Assembly (NCBI RefSeq): GCF_001898325.1
Contig: NZ_MKTR01000034.1
Location: forward strand, 1-64,000
Direction of reading: 5' to 3'
Length of the DNA stretch: 64,000 bases
Origin: Microbacterium sp. 67-17
GTDB lineage: Bacteria > Actinomycetota > Actinomycetes > Actinomycetales > Microbacteriaceae
Shown: positions 51,701 to 62,580 of the stretch, piece by piece
Position numbering within the stretch: the first letter of the stretch is position 1
How the letters are laid out: every line of letters begins with the position of its first letter
Made by a program: the position numbers and the translations under genes
The notes under the pieces: model-generated
Told to the model about the DNA's origin: nothing
Database searches by the model: none
The model's input: only the letters and a program-made list of their open reading frames with translations

Positions 51701-52363
51701 CTATGCGCGGGGGCCGGGCACCCGCCCCCGCGCACGCATGATCGCCGAATGCAGCGGCCACGTGAGGAAGAGCAGGAACAGCGCCCAGTAGTTGAGCGAG
51801 GGGATCGCGAGCATCACCAGGAGCGAGAGCGCGAACAGCGAGGTGATGATGATGCCGACGACCAGCCCCTCGGACAGCAGCTGCGGCTTCTCGTGGTGCA
51901 GTTTCGGGTGCCGAATCAGGTAGATCCTGGTGAGGGTGAGAACGAGGCTGGTCAAGGCGAGCGAGCCGACGTAGACGAGCTTCTCGATCGGGTCTGCGTC
52001 GAAGGTGCTCGTGATCGCGGTGGCCACCGGGAGCCAGACGATGGTGAACATCCACAGGATCGTCAGCCACAGCAGGCCCTTATCGACGCGCTCGACCCGG
52101 GCGAACATCCGATGGTGCGTGAGCCAGAAGTTCGCGATGAGCACGAAGCTGAGCATGAACGTGAGCAGACTCGGCCACTCCTGCGCCAGCCAGGCAGCGG
52201 TGCTGGTCTCGTCTGCGTCCGTGACGCTGTCCATGAGCGGAAGGATCAGCAGCGTCATCGCGATGGCGACGACGGCGTCGGTGAACGCCTTCAGGCGCTC
52301 CGCCGACGGCAGTTCGTCGTTGGCGTTCGATTCCTCGGTGGCGCGAGGCTCGGCATCCGTCAT
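51701..52363 (-). CDS. TMEM175/DUF1211-family membrane protein (potassium channel type)
   Basis: This 220-aa protein has six hydrophobic segments and the hallmark first-helix motif RLKAFTDAVVAIAMTLLILPL (the FSD-type filter helix). NFWLTHHRMF follows. Bacterial TMEM175 proteins form potassium-leak channels as tetramers. It is a single gene, not part of the rpsF operon. Confidence 0.88.
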   Translation of the reverse strand: MTDAEPRATEESNANDELPSAERLKAFTDAVVAIAMTLLILPLMDSVTDADETSTAAWLAQEWPSLLTFMLSFVLIANFWLTHHRMFARVERVDKGLLWLTILWMFTIVWLPVATAITSTFDADPIEKLVYVGSLALTSLVLTLTRIYLIRHPKLHHEKPQLLSEGLVVGIIITSLFALSLLVMLAIPSLNYWALFLLFLTWPLHSAIMRARGRVPGPRA

Positions 52364-52448
52364 GCCGACACCGTACTACCCACCCCGAGCCCCGCTGCGC
52401 TCTGGCTGAGACGACAGCGGGGCTCGGTGGATGCAGCGGGCCGCGGAG

Positions 52449-52847
52449 CTACGGGGTCGGGCCGAGGCCGAAGTAGTCCAGTTCGGCCTCGTTGAGCATC
52501 CGTGACCGGATGATGAACCGCATCCCCGTCGGACTCTCGACACTGAAGCCGGCACCACGACCCGGCACCACATCGACCGTGAGGTGCGTGTACTTCCAGT
52601 ACTCGAACTGCGACTGCGACATGAAGAAGTCGATCGGATCGATGCCGTCCACCTCGAGGATGCCAAGCTTCACGTCGCTCGGCCCGGTCATGAACATCCC
52701 GACCGGGTAGCACATGGGCGCGCTCCCGTCGCAGCATCCGCCCGACTGGTGGAACATGAGCGGGCCGTGCTGGCCCGCGAGCTCGCGCAGCAGCGCGGCG
52801 GCCTCGTCGGTGACGTCGACCCGTTCGTAGGTTCCGATACTGACCAT
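52449..52847 (-). CDS. DUF779 protein linked to aldehyde dehydrogenase
   Basis: This 132-aa DUF779 protein has the conserved FHQSGGCCDGSAPMC cysteine cluster and SQFEYWKYTHLTVDVV. It lies 115 bases after an aldehyde dehydrogenase gene, the usual partner of this family. Function unknown; the cysteines suggest metal or redox binding, perhaps as an accessory to the dehydrogenase. Confidence 0.9.
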   Translation of the reverse strand: MVSIGTYERVDVTDEAAALLRELAGQHGPLMFHQSGGCCDGSAPMCYPVGMFMTGPSDVKLGILEVDGIDPIDFFMSQSQFEYWKYTHLTVDVVPGRGAGFSVESPTGMRFIIRSRMLNEAELDYFGLGPTP

Positions 52848-52962
52848 GGTGTCTCCTCTCCCTTGTCTCTCCCGACCAGCCCACGCGCGTGAAACGTAAC
52901 CTCGCGCGACAGACTCACCTCCGTCCGTCGCGCGAGGTCCCGTCTCACGACTCGTGTCCGGC

Positions 52963-54513
<1,551 letters not shown>

Positions 54514-54661
54514 GTGAGTCTCCTTCGACTGCGCGCGACGGCCGTCGTCGCGATGGGTCGACGGTAGGTGAGGCAAGGTTGCATTCCGTTGCAGGCCTTC
54601 TGCCGGCATCCGTTGCACGTGAAACGGATGCCGCGCTCCCGGCGTTGCCGAGCGTGGCGCG

Positions 54662-56026
54662 TCAGGGTTCGGCGCGCTCGAGACGATCGATGCGGGCAAC
54701 CAGGCCAGCGCGCTTGGGGGAACGCGCTGGGAGCATGGACAGGCACAGGCGAAGCACCTCGACATCGTCGGCTCCGGCATCCGTGTCGGCAAAGGCGAGC
54801 AACACATCCAGGCTCGCCTCCGCGAGCAGCGCTTCTCGGAGCGTCACCCGCACGGTGTCTCGGAACTCCTCGACGCCCGGCGCTGCCGAGTCGGGGAGCA
54901 CATCGCCGCGATAGGCAGCGAGCGCGACCCGGTGCGCGCCCCGGTCAAGAAGCGAGAGCAGCTGATGCGCGTCGGTCTCGAGTGGCATCGTGAGGCGGTA
55001 GGGACGGGATTGCGGAGCGAGCGAGGGCGCGATCCGCTCGAGGATCTTGCGCAACCGCACCATCTCGGCACGCAGGGTCGTTCCCGCATCCGGATCGCCG
55101 TACACGAGTTCACCGAGGGCTTCGGCCGAGACGCCCTGGCGGTGGGTCGCAAGGCACAGCAAGATCTCGGCGTGGCGCGTGGTGAGCTCGTTGACCCGCA
55201 GGTGTCCGTCTGAGAGGGTCTCGAGAAGGGCGCGATCTCGACCGAGCACGCGAAGGGTTGCCACGACGGATGCCGAAGCCGGCCGGGCTCGCCGAAGCTT
55301 GGGTGCCTCGACCTCGGCCGTCTCCCCCGTGCGCCGCGCGCCGGAAGCCCGCTCCCGGAGACGCGCAAGGAGCAGTTCACCCTCGACGGCGCGGGCTGTC
55401 GCGTCCACCAGAAGCTGGGCTTGGGCCGACGCGGCTGGGTCGTCTCCGGTGACGTCGATGACCCCGAGGAGCCGACGCGTCTCAGGGTCATGGACGGGCG
55501 CCGCGGTGCACGACCAGGGTTGGACGAGTCGGTTGAAGTGCTCTGCGCCGCGGATCTGCACCGACCGGTCGAGCGCGAGCGCGGTCCCGGGGGCGGCGGT
55601 CCCGACAGCCTTCTCTGACCAGTCGGCGCCGGGCACGAACCCCATGTCACCGGTGAGGGATCGCAACGTGCGGTCTCCCTCGACCCACAGCAGCCGTCCG
55701 GCGGCATCCCCGACCGCGACGATCACGCCCGAGTCCTCGGCCGCTCCCGGGATCAGCAGTCCCCGGATCATGTCCATGACCGAACCGAGCGGATGCTGCG
55801 CCCGAAGCAGTTCGAGTTCCTCGGCGCTCAGCGCGAGCGGGGGAAGACCCTCGACGCCGACACGTCCGTCGCGCGAACGCCGCCAGCTTTCGCGCACGAC
55901 GCCTCGCACATCACCGACCCGCGCGTCAGTGTCGTTTCCGAGCACGAACTCCTCGCGGGCGCGCTCGATGATCAGCCTCGAGGCGTCGGGGGTGGTACCC
56001 GACCCGGGGGACCACGGCGAGGGCAT
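54662..56026 (-). CDS. GAF-domain transcriptional regulator of the aldehyde dehydrogenase
   Basis: This regulator of about 454 aa has an N-terminal segment [15 protein letters not shown] and RESWRRS, as in acetoin-operon activators, followed by a GAF sensor region ([20 protein letters not shown] to [11 protein letters not shown]). The C-terminal region with a winged-helix look is [21 protein letters not shown], then [15 protein letters not shown]. It has no sigma-54 AAA domain, so it is a sigma-70-type relative common in actinobacteria. It lies just upstream of the dehydrogenase and probably controls it. GGAG before the ATG decides the start. Confidence 0.8.
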   Translation of the reverse strand: MPSPWSPGSGTTPDASRLIIERAREEFVLGNDTDARVGDVRGVVRESWRRSRDGRVGVEGLPPLALSAEELELLRAQHPLGSVMDMIRGLLIPGAAEDSGVIVAVGDAAGRLLWVEGDRTLRSLTGDMGFVPGADWSEKAVGTAAPGTALALDRSVQIRGAEHFNRLVQPWSCTAAPVHDPETRRLLGVIDVTGDDPAASAQAQLLVDATARAVEGELLLARLRERASGARRTGETAEVEAPKLRRARPASASVVATLRVLGRDRALLETLSDGHLRVNELTTRHAEILLCLATHRQGVSAEALGELVYGDPDAGTTLRAEMVRLRKILERIAPSLAPQSRPYRLTMPLETDAHQLLSLLDRGAHRVALAAYRGDVLPDSAAPGVEEFRDTVRVTLREALLAEASLDVLLAFADTDAGADDVEVLRLCLSMLPARSPKRAGLVARIDRLERAEP

Positions 56027-56132
56027 GCGGACTCCGATCGGCACTGATCGTGATGGGCGCGAGCGTCTGTGCGCGCCGGTGCCGTCCAGTGTAGGCGCGG
56101 CGGCACGCGCTGTCGCCGGGTAGCGTGGCTGC

Positions 56133-57143
56133 GTGCAGATCACGGTGCTTTCTGGCGGTGTCGGCGGAGCGCGTTTCGTGAGCGGCGTCCGCGAGTGGGC
56201 ACGCCGGGATGCCGCAGCGCGAGGCCTTCCCGAGGATGCCGCCCACGACATCCGGGTCGTCGTGAACACCGGAGACGACTGGTGGCTGGCGGGTCTGCGG
56301 ATCGCGCCCGACCACGACTCACTGCTGTATTCGCTGAGCGGTCAGAACGACCAGGACCGGGGATGGGGTCGGCGCGACGAGACCGAGCGAGTCGCCTCGG
56401 AGCTTCAGGCCTGGGGGGTGACACCCGACTGGTTCACCCTCGGTGACCTCGACCTCGGCGTGCACATCGCGCGCACCGCCTGGCTTCGAAGCGGGGTGCC
56501 GCTCAGCGAGGTGTACCGCCGGCTCGGGACGCGCTGGCCTCTCGGAGCGACGCTCCTTCCGGCGACCGAGGACGAGATCGACACCCACGTGCACACCGCC
56601 GACGGTCAGCGCATGCACTTTCAGGAATGGTGGACCCGGCACCGTGCCACAATCCCGGCGGTGCGCTTCGAGAACGCCGGAATCGAGACGGCGCGACCGG
56701 CCGCCGGGGCCCTCGAAGCCATCGCTGATGCCGACGTGATCCTGATCGCCCCCTCAAACCCCGTCGTTTCGATCGGGCCGATCCTCGGCATTCCGGGGAT
56801 GCGCGACGCGCTCCGAACGGCATCCGCTCCGGTTGTCGGGGTCGCGCCGGTCATCGGCGGCAGGGTCGTACGCGGTATGGCCGATGCCTGCCTCACCGCC
56901 ATCGGCGTCGACACGGATGCCGCAGCCGTCGCCCGCCACTACGCAGCTCGCGGCGCGGATGGCGCCCGCGGCGCCGGTGGCGTGCTGGACGGCTGGCTCG
57001 TCGCGGAGGAGGACGCGGCATCCGTCGACGGACTCGTCGCGGACGGCATCCCGACCCGCGCGGTTCCGCTGTGGATGCGGGATGCCGACACCTCGGCCGC
57101 CCTGGCCGGCGACGCCATCGCGCTCGCGCGCGACCTCCGCTGA
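56133..57143 (+). CDS. cofD: 2-phospho-L-lactate transferase (coenzyme F420 biosynthesis)
   Basis: This 336-aa CofD/FbiA-family enzyme starts VLSGGVGGARFVSGV, with VVNTGDDWWLAGLRIAPDHDS and LIAPSNPVVSIGPIL in the expected order. It joins the activated lactate-type unit to Fo to give F420-0. GTG start. It stands alone; the other F420 genes are not in the window. Confidence 0.93.
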   Translation: MQITVLSGGVGGARFVSGVREWARRDAAARGLPEDAAHDIRVVVNTGDDWWLAGLRIAPDHDSLLYSLSGQNDQDRGWGRRDETERVASELQAWGVTPDWFTLGDLDLGVHIARTAWLRSGVPLSEVYRRLGTRWPLGATLLPATEDEIDTHVHTADGQRMHFQEWWTRHRATIPAVRFENAGIETARPAAGALEAIADADVILIAPSNPVVSIGPILGIPGMRDALRTASAPVVGVAPVIGGRVVRGMADACLTAIGVDTDAAAVARHYAARGADGARGAGGVLDGWLVAEEDAASVDGLVADGIPTRAVPLWMRDADTSAALAGDAIALARDLR

Positions 57144-57164
57144 CGCCCTCATCGCCCGGTTCCG

Positions 57165-57213
57165 CTGTCACAGACTGCGTCTTGCGGGGCTCGAAATCAG
57201 CGTTCTGTGACAG
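57165..57213. terminator. Inverted repeat between convergent cofD and CCA-enzyme genes
   Basis: CTGTCACAGA and TCTGTGACAG are perfect 10-bp arms separated by 29 bases, in the 97-bp gap between convergent genes. The long loop and lack of T-run make the terminator role moderately likely only. Confidence 0.5.
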
Positions 57214-57240
57214 TCGAACGGTGGGAGCTTTGGTCCGGGA

Positions 57241-58683
57241 TCAGCCCCGGGCTGACCACCACTCGCGTAGGCGCTTCTCGGCCTCGGCCTCGCCGAGCAC
57301 TCCCTCGTCCAGCCGCAGGTCAAGCAAGAACCGGTAAGCCTCGCCGACCTCCCGGCCGGGACCGATGCCCAGCACCTCCTGGATGCGGTTCCCGTCGAGC
57401 TCGGGGCGCATCGCGTCGAGCTCCTCTTGCGCGGCAAGTTCAGCGATTCGTCGTTCGATGTCGTCGTACGCGGATGCCAGACGCGAAGCCTTGCGTTTAT
57501 TGCGGGTCGTCACATCGGCGCGGGTCAGGATGTGCAGGCGCTCGAGTTCATCGCCGGCATCCCGCACATATCGCCGCACCGCGGAGTCGGTCCACGCCCC
57601 CTCCGCGTACCCGAAGAACCGCAGGTGCAGCTCGATGAGCGTCGTGATCGTGTCGATCGTCGCCGCATCGAACCGCAACTCCTTCAGGCGCTTACGCGCC
57701 ATCCGCGCGCCCTTGATGTCGTGGTGGTGGAACGTCACCCCGCCGCCCGGCTCCAGGCGGCGCGTAGCGGGCTTGCCGATGTCGTGCAGCAGCGCAGCAA
57801 GCCGCAGCGGCACGTCGGGGGCAGCATCCGGATGCCGCTCGTGCTCGAGCTCGATCGCCTGACGCACGACCGTGAGCGAGTGCTCGTAGACATCCTTGTG
57901 GTGGTGGTGTTCGTCGATCTCGAGCCGCAGCGCCGGGACCTCGGGCAGGAACTGCTCCATCAGCCCCGTCTCGACCAGCAGACGGATGCCGCGCAACGGG
58001 TCATCGGTCTGCATGAGACGCACGAGCTCGCCGTGGATCCGCTCAGCGCTGACGATCCGGATGCTCTCGCGCAACCGCTGCATCGCCGAAACCGTCTCGG
58101 AATCGACGTCGAACGACAGCTGGGACGCGAACCGGGCGGCGCGCAGCATCCGGAGCGGATCGTCGCCGAAACTCACGGCGGGATCGGCCGGCGTTCGCAG
58201 TCGCCGCCCGAGGAGGTCCTCGACTCCGCCGGACGGGTCGACAAGCTTCTGCGACGGAACCCGCAGCGCCATGGCGTTGACGGTGAAGTCGCGCCGCACC
58301 AGATCGCCTTCGAGCGTGTCACCGAACTCGACGGTCGGTTTGCGGGTCACGCCGTCATAGCTGTCGGCCCGATACGTCGTGATCTCCACCTGCTCAGCAC
58401 CGCCACCGGGAAGCGCAATCCGCGCCCCGATCGTGCCGAAGTCGCGCCCGATGTCCCAGTGGGCGGTGCTCAGCGGTGCGACGATGCGCAGGATGTCGTC
58501 GGGTCGCGCATTCGTCGTGAAGTCGAGATCATGCGTGGTTCGGCCCAGCAGCGCATCGCGAACGGGACCGCCGACGATCGCCAGCTCGAAGCCCGCTTCC
58601 TCGAACGCCACCGCAACGGCAGCGACGACGGGAGAGGTGGCGAGGGCGCCCAGGCGCGCGACACCCTCAGCCATGTTCAGCAT
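57241..58683 (-). CDS. CCA tRNA nucleotidyltransferase
   Basis: This 480-aa class II tRNA nucleotidyltransferase has the head motif IVGGPVRDALLGRTTHDLDFTT, with its D-x-D, and RRDFTVNAMALRV. A C-terminal HD domain (LRLAALLHDIGKPATR) follows. It adds or repairs the CCA end of tRNAs. The location near murJ matches the origin-proximal cluster of actinobacteria. Confidence 0.95.
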   Translation of the reverse strand: MLNMAEGVARLGALATSPVVAAVAVAFEEAGFELAIVGGPVRDALLGRTTHDLDFTTNARPDDILRIVAPLSTAHWDIGRDFGTIGARIALPGGGAEQVEITTYRADSYDGVTRKPTVEFGDTLEGDLVRRDFTVNAMALRVPSQKLVDPSGGVEDLLGRRLRTPADPAVSFGDDPLRMLRAARFASQLSFDVDSETVSAMQRLRESIRIVSAERIHGELVRLMQTDDPLRGIRLLVETGLMEQFLPEVPALRLEIDEHHHHKDVYEHSLTVVRQAIELEHERHPDAAPDVPLRLAALLHDIGKPATRRLEPGGGVTFHHHDIKGARMARKRLKELRFDAATIDTITTLIELHLRFFGYAEGAWTDSAVRRYVRDAGDELERLHILTRADVTTRNKRKASRLASAYDDIERRIAELAAQEELDAMRPELDGNRIQEVLGIGPGREVGEAYRFLLDLRLDEGVLGEAEAEKRLREWWSARG

Positions 58684-58737
58684 GGCTTCGAGCCTACCGG
58701 TGGGGGTTCGGCGTCTTGGAGTCCGCTGCGCGGCGGC

Positions 58738-60300
58738 CTAGGCGACGGGGTCGAGGAAGCCGAGGAAGGCGAGTTCGCGGACGCGGGGCAGCAGGTCGGC
58801 GCGAAGTGCCGCGGCATCCACCTCGAGGAGCTCAGCGATCGCATCGATCAGCACCCCGACCGGAAGCTCACCGTCGCACGCGCCGACGAGCGCCGCGATA
58901 CCCGGGTCGACGGTGAGCGTTCGACCGAAACCCCGCCCCTGGCGCAGCTCGATGACTGTCGGGTCCTCGGCGCCGGGAACGAAGTGGCGCGCCTCCGTGA
59001 CATCGGGCGCGGTCGTGAACGCTGAGGCCGCAAGCCCGACGTCATCGCGGGCGCCCAGCACATCGTGCACCGCGAGGGCCCGGGCAAGATCCGCGCCGAG
59101 CCCCTCCTGCGGAGCGGGCGAGCTCACGCGCTCGAAACGTGACAGGGGCGCAGTGCCCGAGCCGGGCCGGCGCAGCAGGATGTAGCCGAAACCGATGCCG
59201 GTCACTCCGCGGCCCTCGAAGTCCTGCAGCCACAGGTCTATGAGCGCAGCGTATTCCGGTGAGCCCGGCGGCGTGCCGCCATCCCGCACCCACAGCTGCG
59301 CGTAATCGAGGGGGCTGAGGATCTCGCGTTCGATGACCCAGGCATCCATCGGCACGGATGCCGCCGCCACCCATTCCCGCACACGATCGAGGCCGTCGCG
59401 ACCGTCGCGGTACTCCCAGTTACCCAGGAGCTGCGCAATCCCGCCGTCGGCAAGCACATCGGCCACTCCTGTCACGACCTGTCGGACGAGGTCGTCACCC
59501 ACCGCGCCGCCGTCGCGGTATTCGTAGGCGGGAGCCGACACACCGTCGGCGGTTGCACCGCGTGGCGTGATGACGAACGGCGGATTGGAGACCACACGGT
59601 CGAACCGCTCGCCGGCAACCGGGTCGAAGAGACTGCCGTGGCGCACCTCCATGCCGTCGACGCCGTTGAGCGCGGCAGTCAGGCTGGCGAATCCCAGCGC
59701 GCGGGTCGAGATGTCAGTGGCGACGACCTCGTCGGCGTAGAGGCGGGCACGAAGGGCCTGGATGCCGCATCCGGCGCCGAGGTCAAGCACGCGCCCCGCC
59801 GGCGCAGGCAGCTGCAGGCCCGCCAGGGTCAGTGACGCTCCACCGACTCCGAGCACGTGGTCGGTCGGCAACGCGCCCTCGAGGGCAGCTTCGTCGAGAT
59901 CGCTCGCTATCCACCACTCGCCGGCACCGGCATCCGCCTCGCCACCCCACTCCTGCGGTCTGATGAGGGCGATCGGCGTGGCAGTGTCACCGTCGACCAT
60001 CGCGAGGCCGAGCAAGACGAGTCCTGCCGCGCCGGTCCGCGGGAGTGCGGCATCGACGGCAGTCACGGGCTGCGGCATCCCGAGGCCAAGCAGGCGCGCG
60101 AGCGTCGCAAGAGCGTCGTCGCGTCCCGCGAGCGCACGCCCTGCTGGCCCGCGCAGCCCGCGCCCGATTGCGGCGTCACCGACAGAACCCCAGGCGTTAC
60201 GCAGGGCCTCAGCGGTGAAGCCGGCGGCGGTCAGGTCAGACGCCAGGGCGGCGCAGATCGTGGGGTTGGGATGAAGGGGGAACGTCACGGATCCATTCAA
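58738..60300 (-). CDS. Class I SAM-dependent methyltransferase (DUF7059-type)
   Basis: This 520-aa protein has a central Rossmann methyltransferase: VLDLGAGCGIQALRAR, then VVATDIS, and the NPPF motif in FDRVVSNPPFVITPR. NPPF marks N-methylation of a planar amide or amine, as in HemK/PrmC or rRNA guanine methylases. The 160-residue N-terminal domain (AALASDLTAAGFTAEALRNA) is typical of an actinobacterial family annotated DUF7059. Target unknown. Confidence 0.85.
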   Translation of the reverse strand: MNGSVTFPLHPNPTICAALASDLTAAGFTAEALRNAWGSVGDAAIGRGLRGPAGRALAGRDDALATLARLLGLGMPQPVTAVDAALPRTGAAGLVLLGLAMVDGDTATPIALIRPQEWGGEADAGAGEWWIASDLDEAALEGALPTDHVLGVGGASLTLAGLQLPAPAGRVLDLGAGCGIQALRARLYADEVVATDISTRALGFASLTAALNGVDGMEVRHGSLFDPVAGERFDRVVSNPPFVITPRGATADGVSAPAYEYRDGGAVGDDLVRQVVTGVADVLADGGIAQLLGNWEYRDGRDGLDRVREWVAAASVPMDAWVIEREILSPLDYAQLWVRDGGTPPGSPEYAALIDLWLQDFEGRGVTGIGFGYILLRRPGSGTAPLSRFERVSSPAPQEGLGADLARALAVHDVLGARDDVGLAASAFTTAPDVTEARHFVPGAEDPTVIELRQGRGFGRTLTVDPGIAALVGACDGELPVGVLIDAIAELLEVDAAALRADLLPRVRELAFLGFLDPVA

Positions 60301-60387
60301 GCGCGGACGGCCTGCGGGATGCTCCGAGCCGCGGACCGTAGAATTCCGGCGGGATCCGCACGATCAGCGGTCGTCCCGCGACACGAC

Positions 60388-62580
60388 ATGACCGCGCCCA
60401 CCCCGCTCCCCGCATCCGTGCCTCCCGGCCGCCCTGTGCCGCGCCGCCGCACCGGCCTTGCGCGACTCGTTCGGCGCCTGTCGGCAACGGTCGCAATCGG
60501 GGTGCTTCTGGCAGCTGGCGGACTCGCAACGGATACCGCACCCGCTGCCGCCGCCGCAACGCCGACCCCGACCGCAACGGCCGTCGATCCTCAGCTGGTC
60601 GCAGCTCCCCTCTCGGGCGGCGTCGTTTCACCCGGCGACTCCCTGGCTATCTCGCTCGGTCTCACGGCCGGGTCCGCGCCCCTGGCTGCAACGCAGGTGT
60701 CCGTCGCGATCGGCACGGAACCCCTCTCAACCAGGACGGATGTCGACAACTGGCTCACTTCGCCCCTCGAAGAGCGCGCGACGACGACCGTCGGGACCGC
60801 CTCGCTCGATCCTGCCGCGGCCGGCGAGCGAGCAAGCGCCATCGTGCGCGTCCCGGCAAGCGACCCGGTGCTCACCGACCGCACCCCCGGCGTCTACCCC
60901 GTGCTCGCGAGCGCCACGGTCGCGGGGCGAACACTGCAGTCGTCGTCAGTGTTCGTCGTCCCCACCGGAGCTGCGGCGGATGTCGCGGTCATCGTGCCAA
61001 TTACTGCCCCGCCGACAGGACGAGGTCTGCTCAGCGCCGACGCACTGGCATCACTGACCGCGGAGCACGGCGCACTGACGGCAGCACTCGCCGGCATCCA
61101 AGGGACCAACGCGATCATCGCGATCGATCCCGCGATCCTCGCCGCGATCCGCGTCCTCGGCACGACCGCCCCGGCGACGGCGCGGGACTGGCTCGCACGC
61201 TTCGACGCGCTCCCCAACGATCGGTTCGCGCTGCAGTTCGGCGACGCCGACCCCTCCGCCCAGGTCGCCGCCGGGATTGTGCCGCCGCTGGCACCGACCT
61301 CGCTTGCCGCGTACATCGACCCGGCCGGCTTCTCGGGAAACGATCCCAAGCCAAACCCCACACCAACCGGCGCCGCGACGCCGTCCGGATCCGACACGGA
61401 TGACGAGTCGGGGCTACCCACCCTCGATGAGCTCCTGGACGTCGGCGCGACGACCGACATCTGGTGGCCCGACGCGGTAACTGCCGACGTCGTCGCGGCA
61501 CTCGGCACCGGTGGCGCGATCACGCTCACCGATACGACGGCCATCGCGACCTCCTCGCCCACGGCTCACGCCCGCGCAGGTAACGCCGGCCTGCTGGTCG
61601 CGGATGCCGATGTGAGCGCCGCACTATCGGCGGCGGCGGCCAGCCCCGACGCCCTGGACCGCGCGGCAGCCCTTGCTGAAGCGTCCGCCCTCGAGACTCT
61701 CCCATTGACCGGAACGACAACGGTCGTCGCCCTCGACCGCGACCCGACCCGCGATGCCGTTGCGCTGCGGGCCGCCATCGACGGCGCTCAGACCTTGCCG
61801 GGTGCCCAGCCCCGCGGACTCAACACCCTCATCGGCAGCGAACCGAGCGAGGTGTCCATCGCCGACCAACCCCTCGAGACAGCGCGGGTCGAGGCCGTGC
61901 CCGCGCTGCTCGACGGTGAGCAACGCGTCGAGTCTTTCGCCAGTGTCATCGCCGACCCGTTGCTGCTGACCGGCGTCGAACGCGCTGAGATCCTGCAGCT
62001 CCTGGGCCTCGGCTGGGCGGGGCAGGATGCCGCGTGGGAGGAAGCTCTCGATGCCCACGCCGCGGCCACCGAGGCTACTCTGTCGTCGGTTGCGATCCTG
62101 CCGCCGAGCCCGATTCAACTGGTCGCCGCCGACGCCGAGATCCCCGTAGGTATCAAGAATGACCTGCCCTACCCCGTCACCGTCACCCTGCACGCAAACA
62201 GCGACGACCTGCGGCTCGAGGTCACCGAGAGCATCGAGGTCGAGATCGGACCGCAGCAGAGCACGCGGGCCTCGCTCCCGGTTAAAGCACGGGTTGGCAG
62301 CGGAACCGTCCAGGTTGATCTGTCGCTGACGAGCCCCACGGGCGTTCCCATCGGCGATGACCAGTCGCTGGAAGTCAACGTGCGCGCCGACTGGGAGACG
62401 ATCGGGCTCATCATCCTGTCGGTTCTGGCGGCTGCGTTCCTCGCTCTCGGCGCGATCCGAACGGTCCGTCGCATCCGTCGCCGTCCCGAAGCAGAGGGCC
62501 CTGAAGCAGAGGGCCCCGAAACAGACGATGCTCAGGCTGCGACGGATGCCGACAGCACCGCAGCGGAGGAGCAGTCGTGA
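60388..62580 (+). CDS. DUF6049-family exported membrane protein
   Basis: This 730-aa protein has a basic N-terminus and hydrophobic signal (VAIGVLLAAGGLATDTAPA), a long extracytoplasmic part and one C-terminal membrane helix (TIGLIILSVLAAAFLALGAI). A charged tail rich in Glu follows. It directly precedes murJ with a GTGA overlap, the same pairing as Rv3909-Rv3910 in mycobacteria, suggesting a role in cell-wall assembly. The ATG at 60388 is chosen because the long open frame upstream is antisense to the methyltransferase. Confidence 0.88.
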   Translation: MTAPTPLPASVPPGRPVPRRRTGLARLVRRLSATVAIGVLLAAGGLATDTAPAAAAATPTPTATAVDPQLVAAPLSGGVVSPGDSLAISLGLTAGSAPLAATQVSVAIGTEPLSTRTDVDNWLTSPLEERATTTVGTASLDPAAAGERASAIVRVPASDPVLTDRTPGVYPVLASATVAGRTLQSSSVFVVPTGAAADVAVIVPITAPPTGRGLLSADALASLTAEHGALTAALAGIQGTNAIIAIDPAILAAIRVLGTTAPATARDWLARFDALPNDRFALQFGDADPSAQVAAGIVPPLAPTSLAAYIDPAGFSGNDPKPNPTPTGAATPSGSDTDDESGLPTLDELLDVGATTDIWWPDAVTADVVAALGTGGAITLTDTTAIATSSPTAHARAGNAGLLVADADVSAALSAAAASPDALDRAAALAEASALETLPLTGTTTVVALDRDPTRDAVALRAAIDGAQTLPGAQPRGLNTLIGSEPSEVSIADQPLETARVEAVPALLDGEQRVESFASVIADPLLLTGVERAEILQLLGLGWAGQDAAWEEALDAHAAATEATLSSVAILPPSPIQLVAADAEIPVGIKNDLPYPVTVTLHANSDDLRLEVTESIEVEIGPQQSTRASLPVKARVGSGTVQVDLSLTSPTGVPIGDDQSLEVNVRADWETIGLIILSVLAAAFLALGAIRTVRRIRRRPEAEGPEAEGPETDDAQAATDADSTAAEEQS

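Noticed and set aside
59857..60387. Upstream extension of the DUF6049 gene
   Set aside because: This open frame is antisense to the methyltransferase gene and the signal peptide starts after 60388; it is a GC-rich shadow frame.
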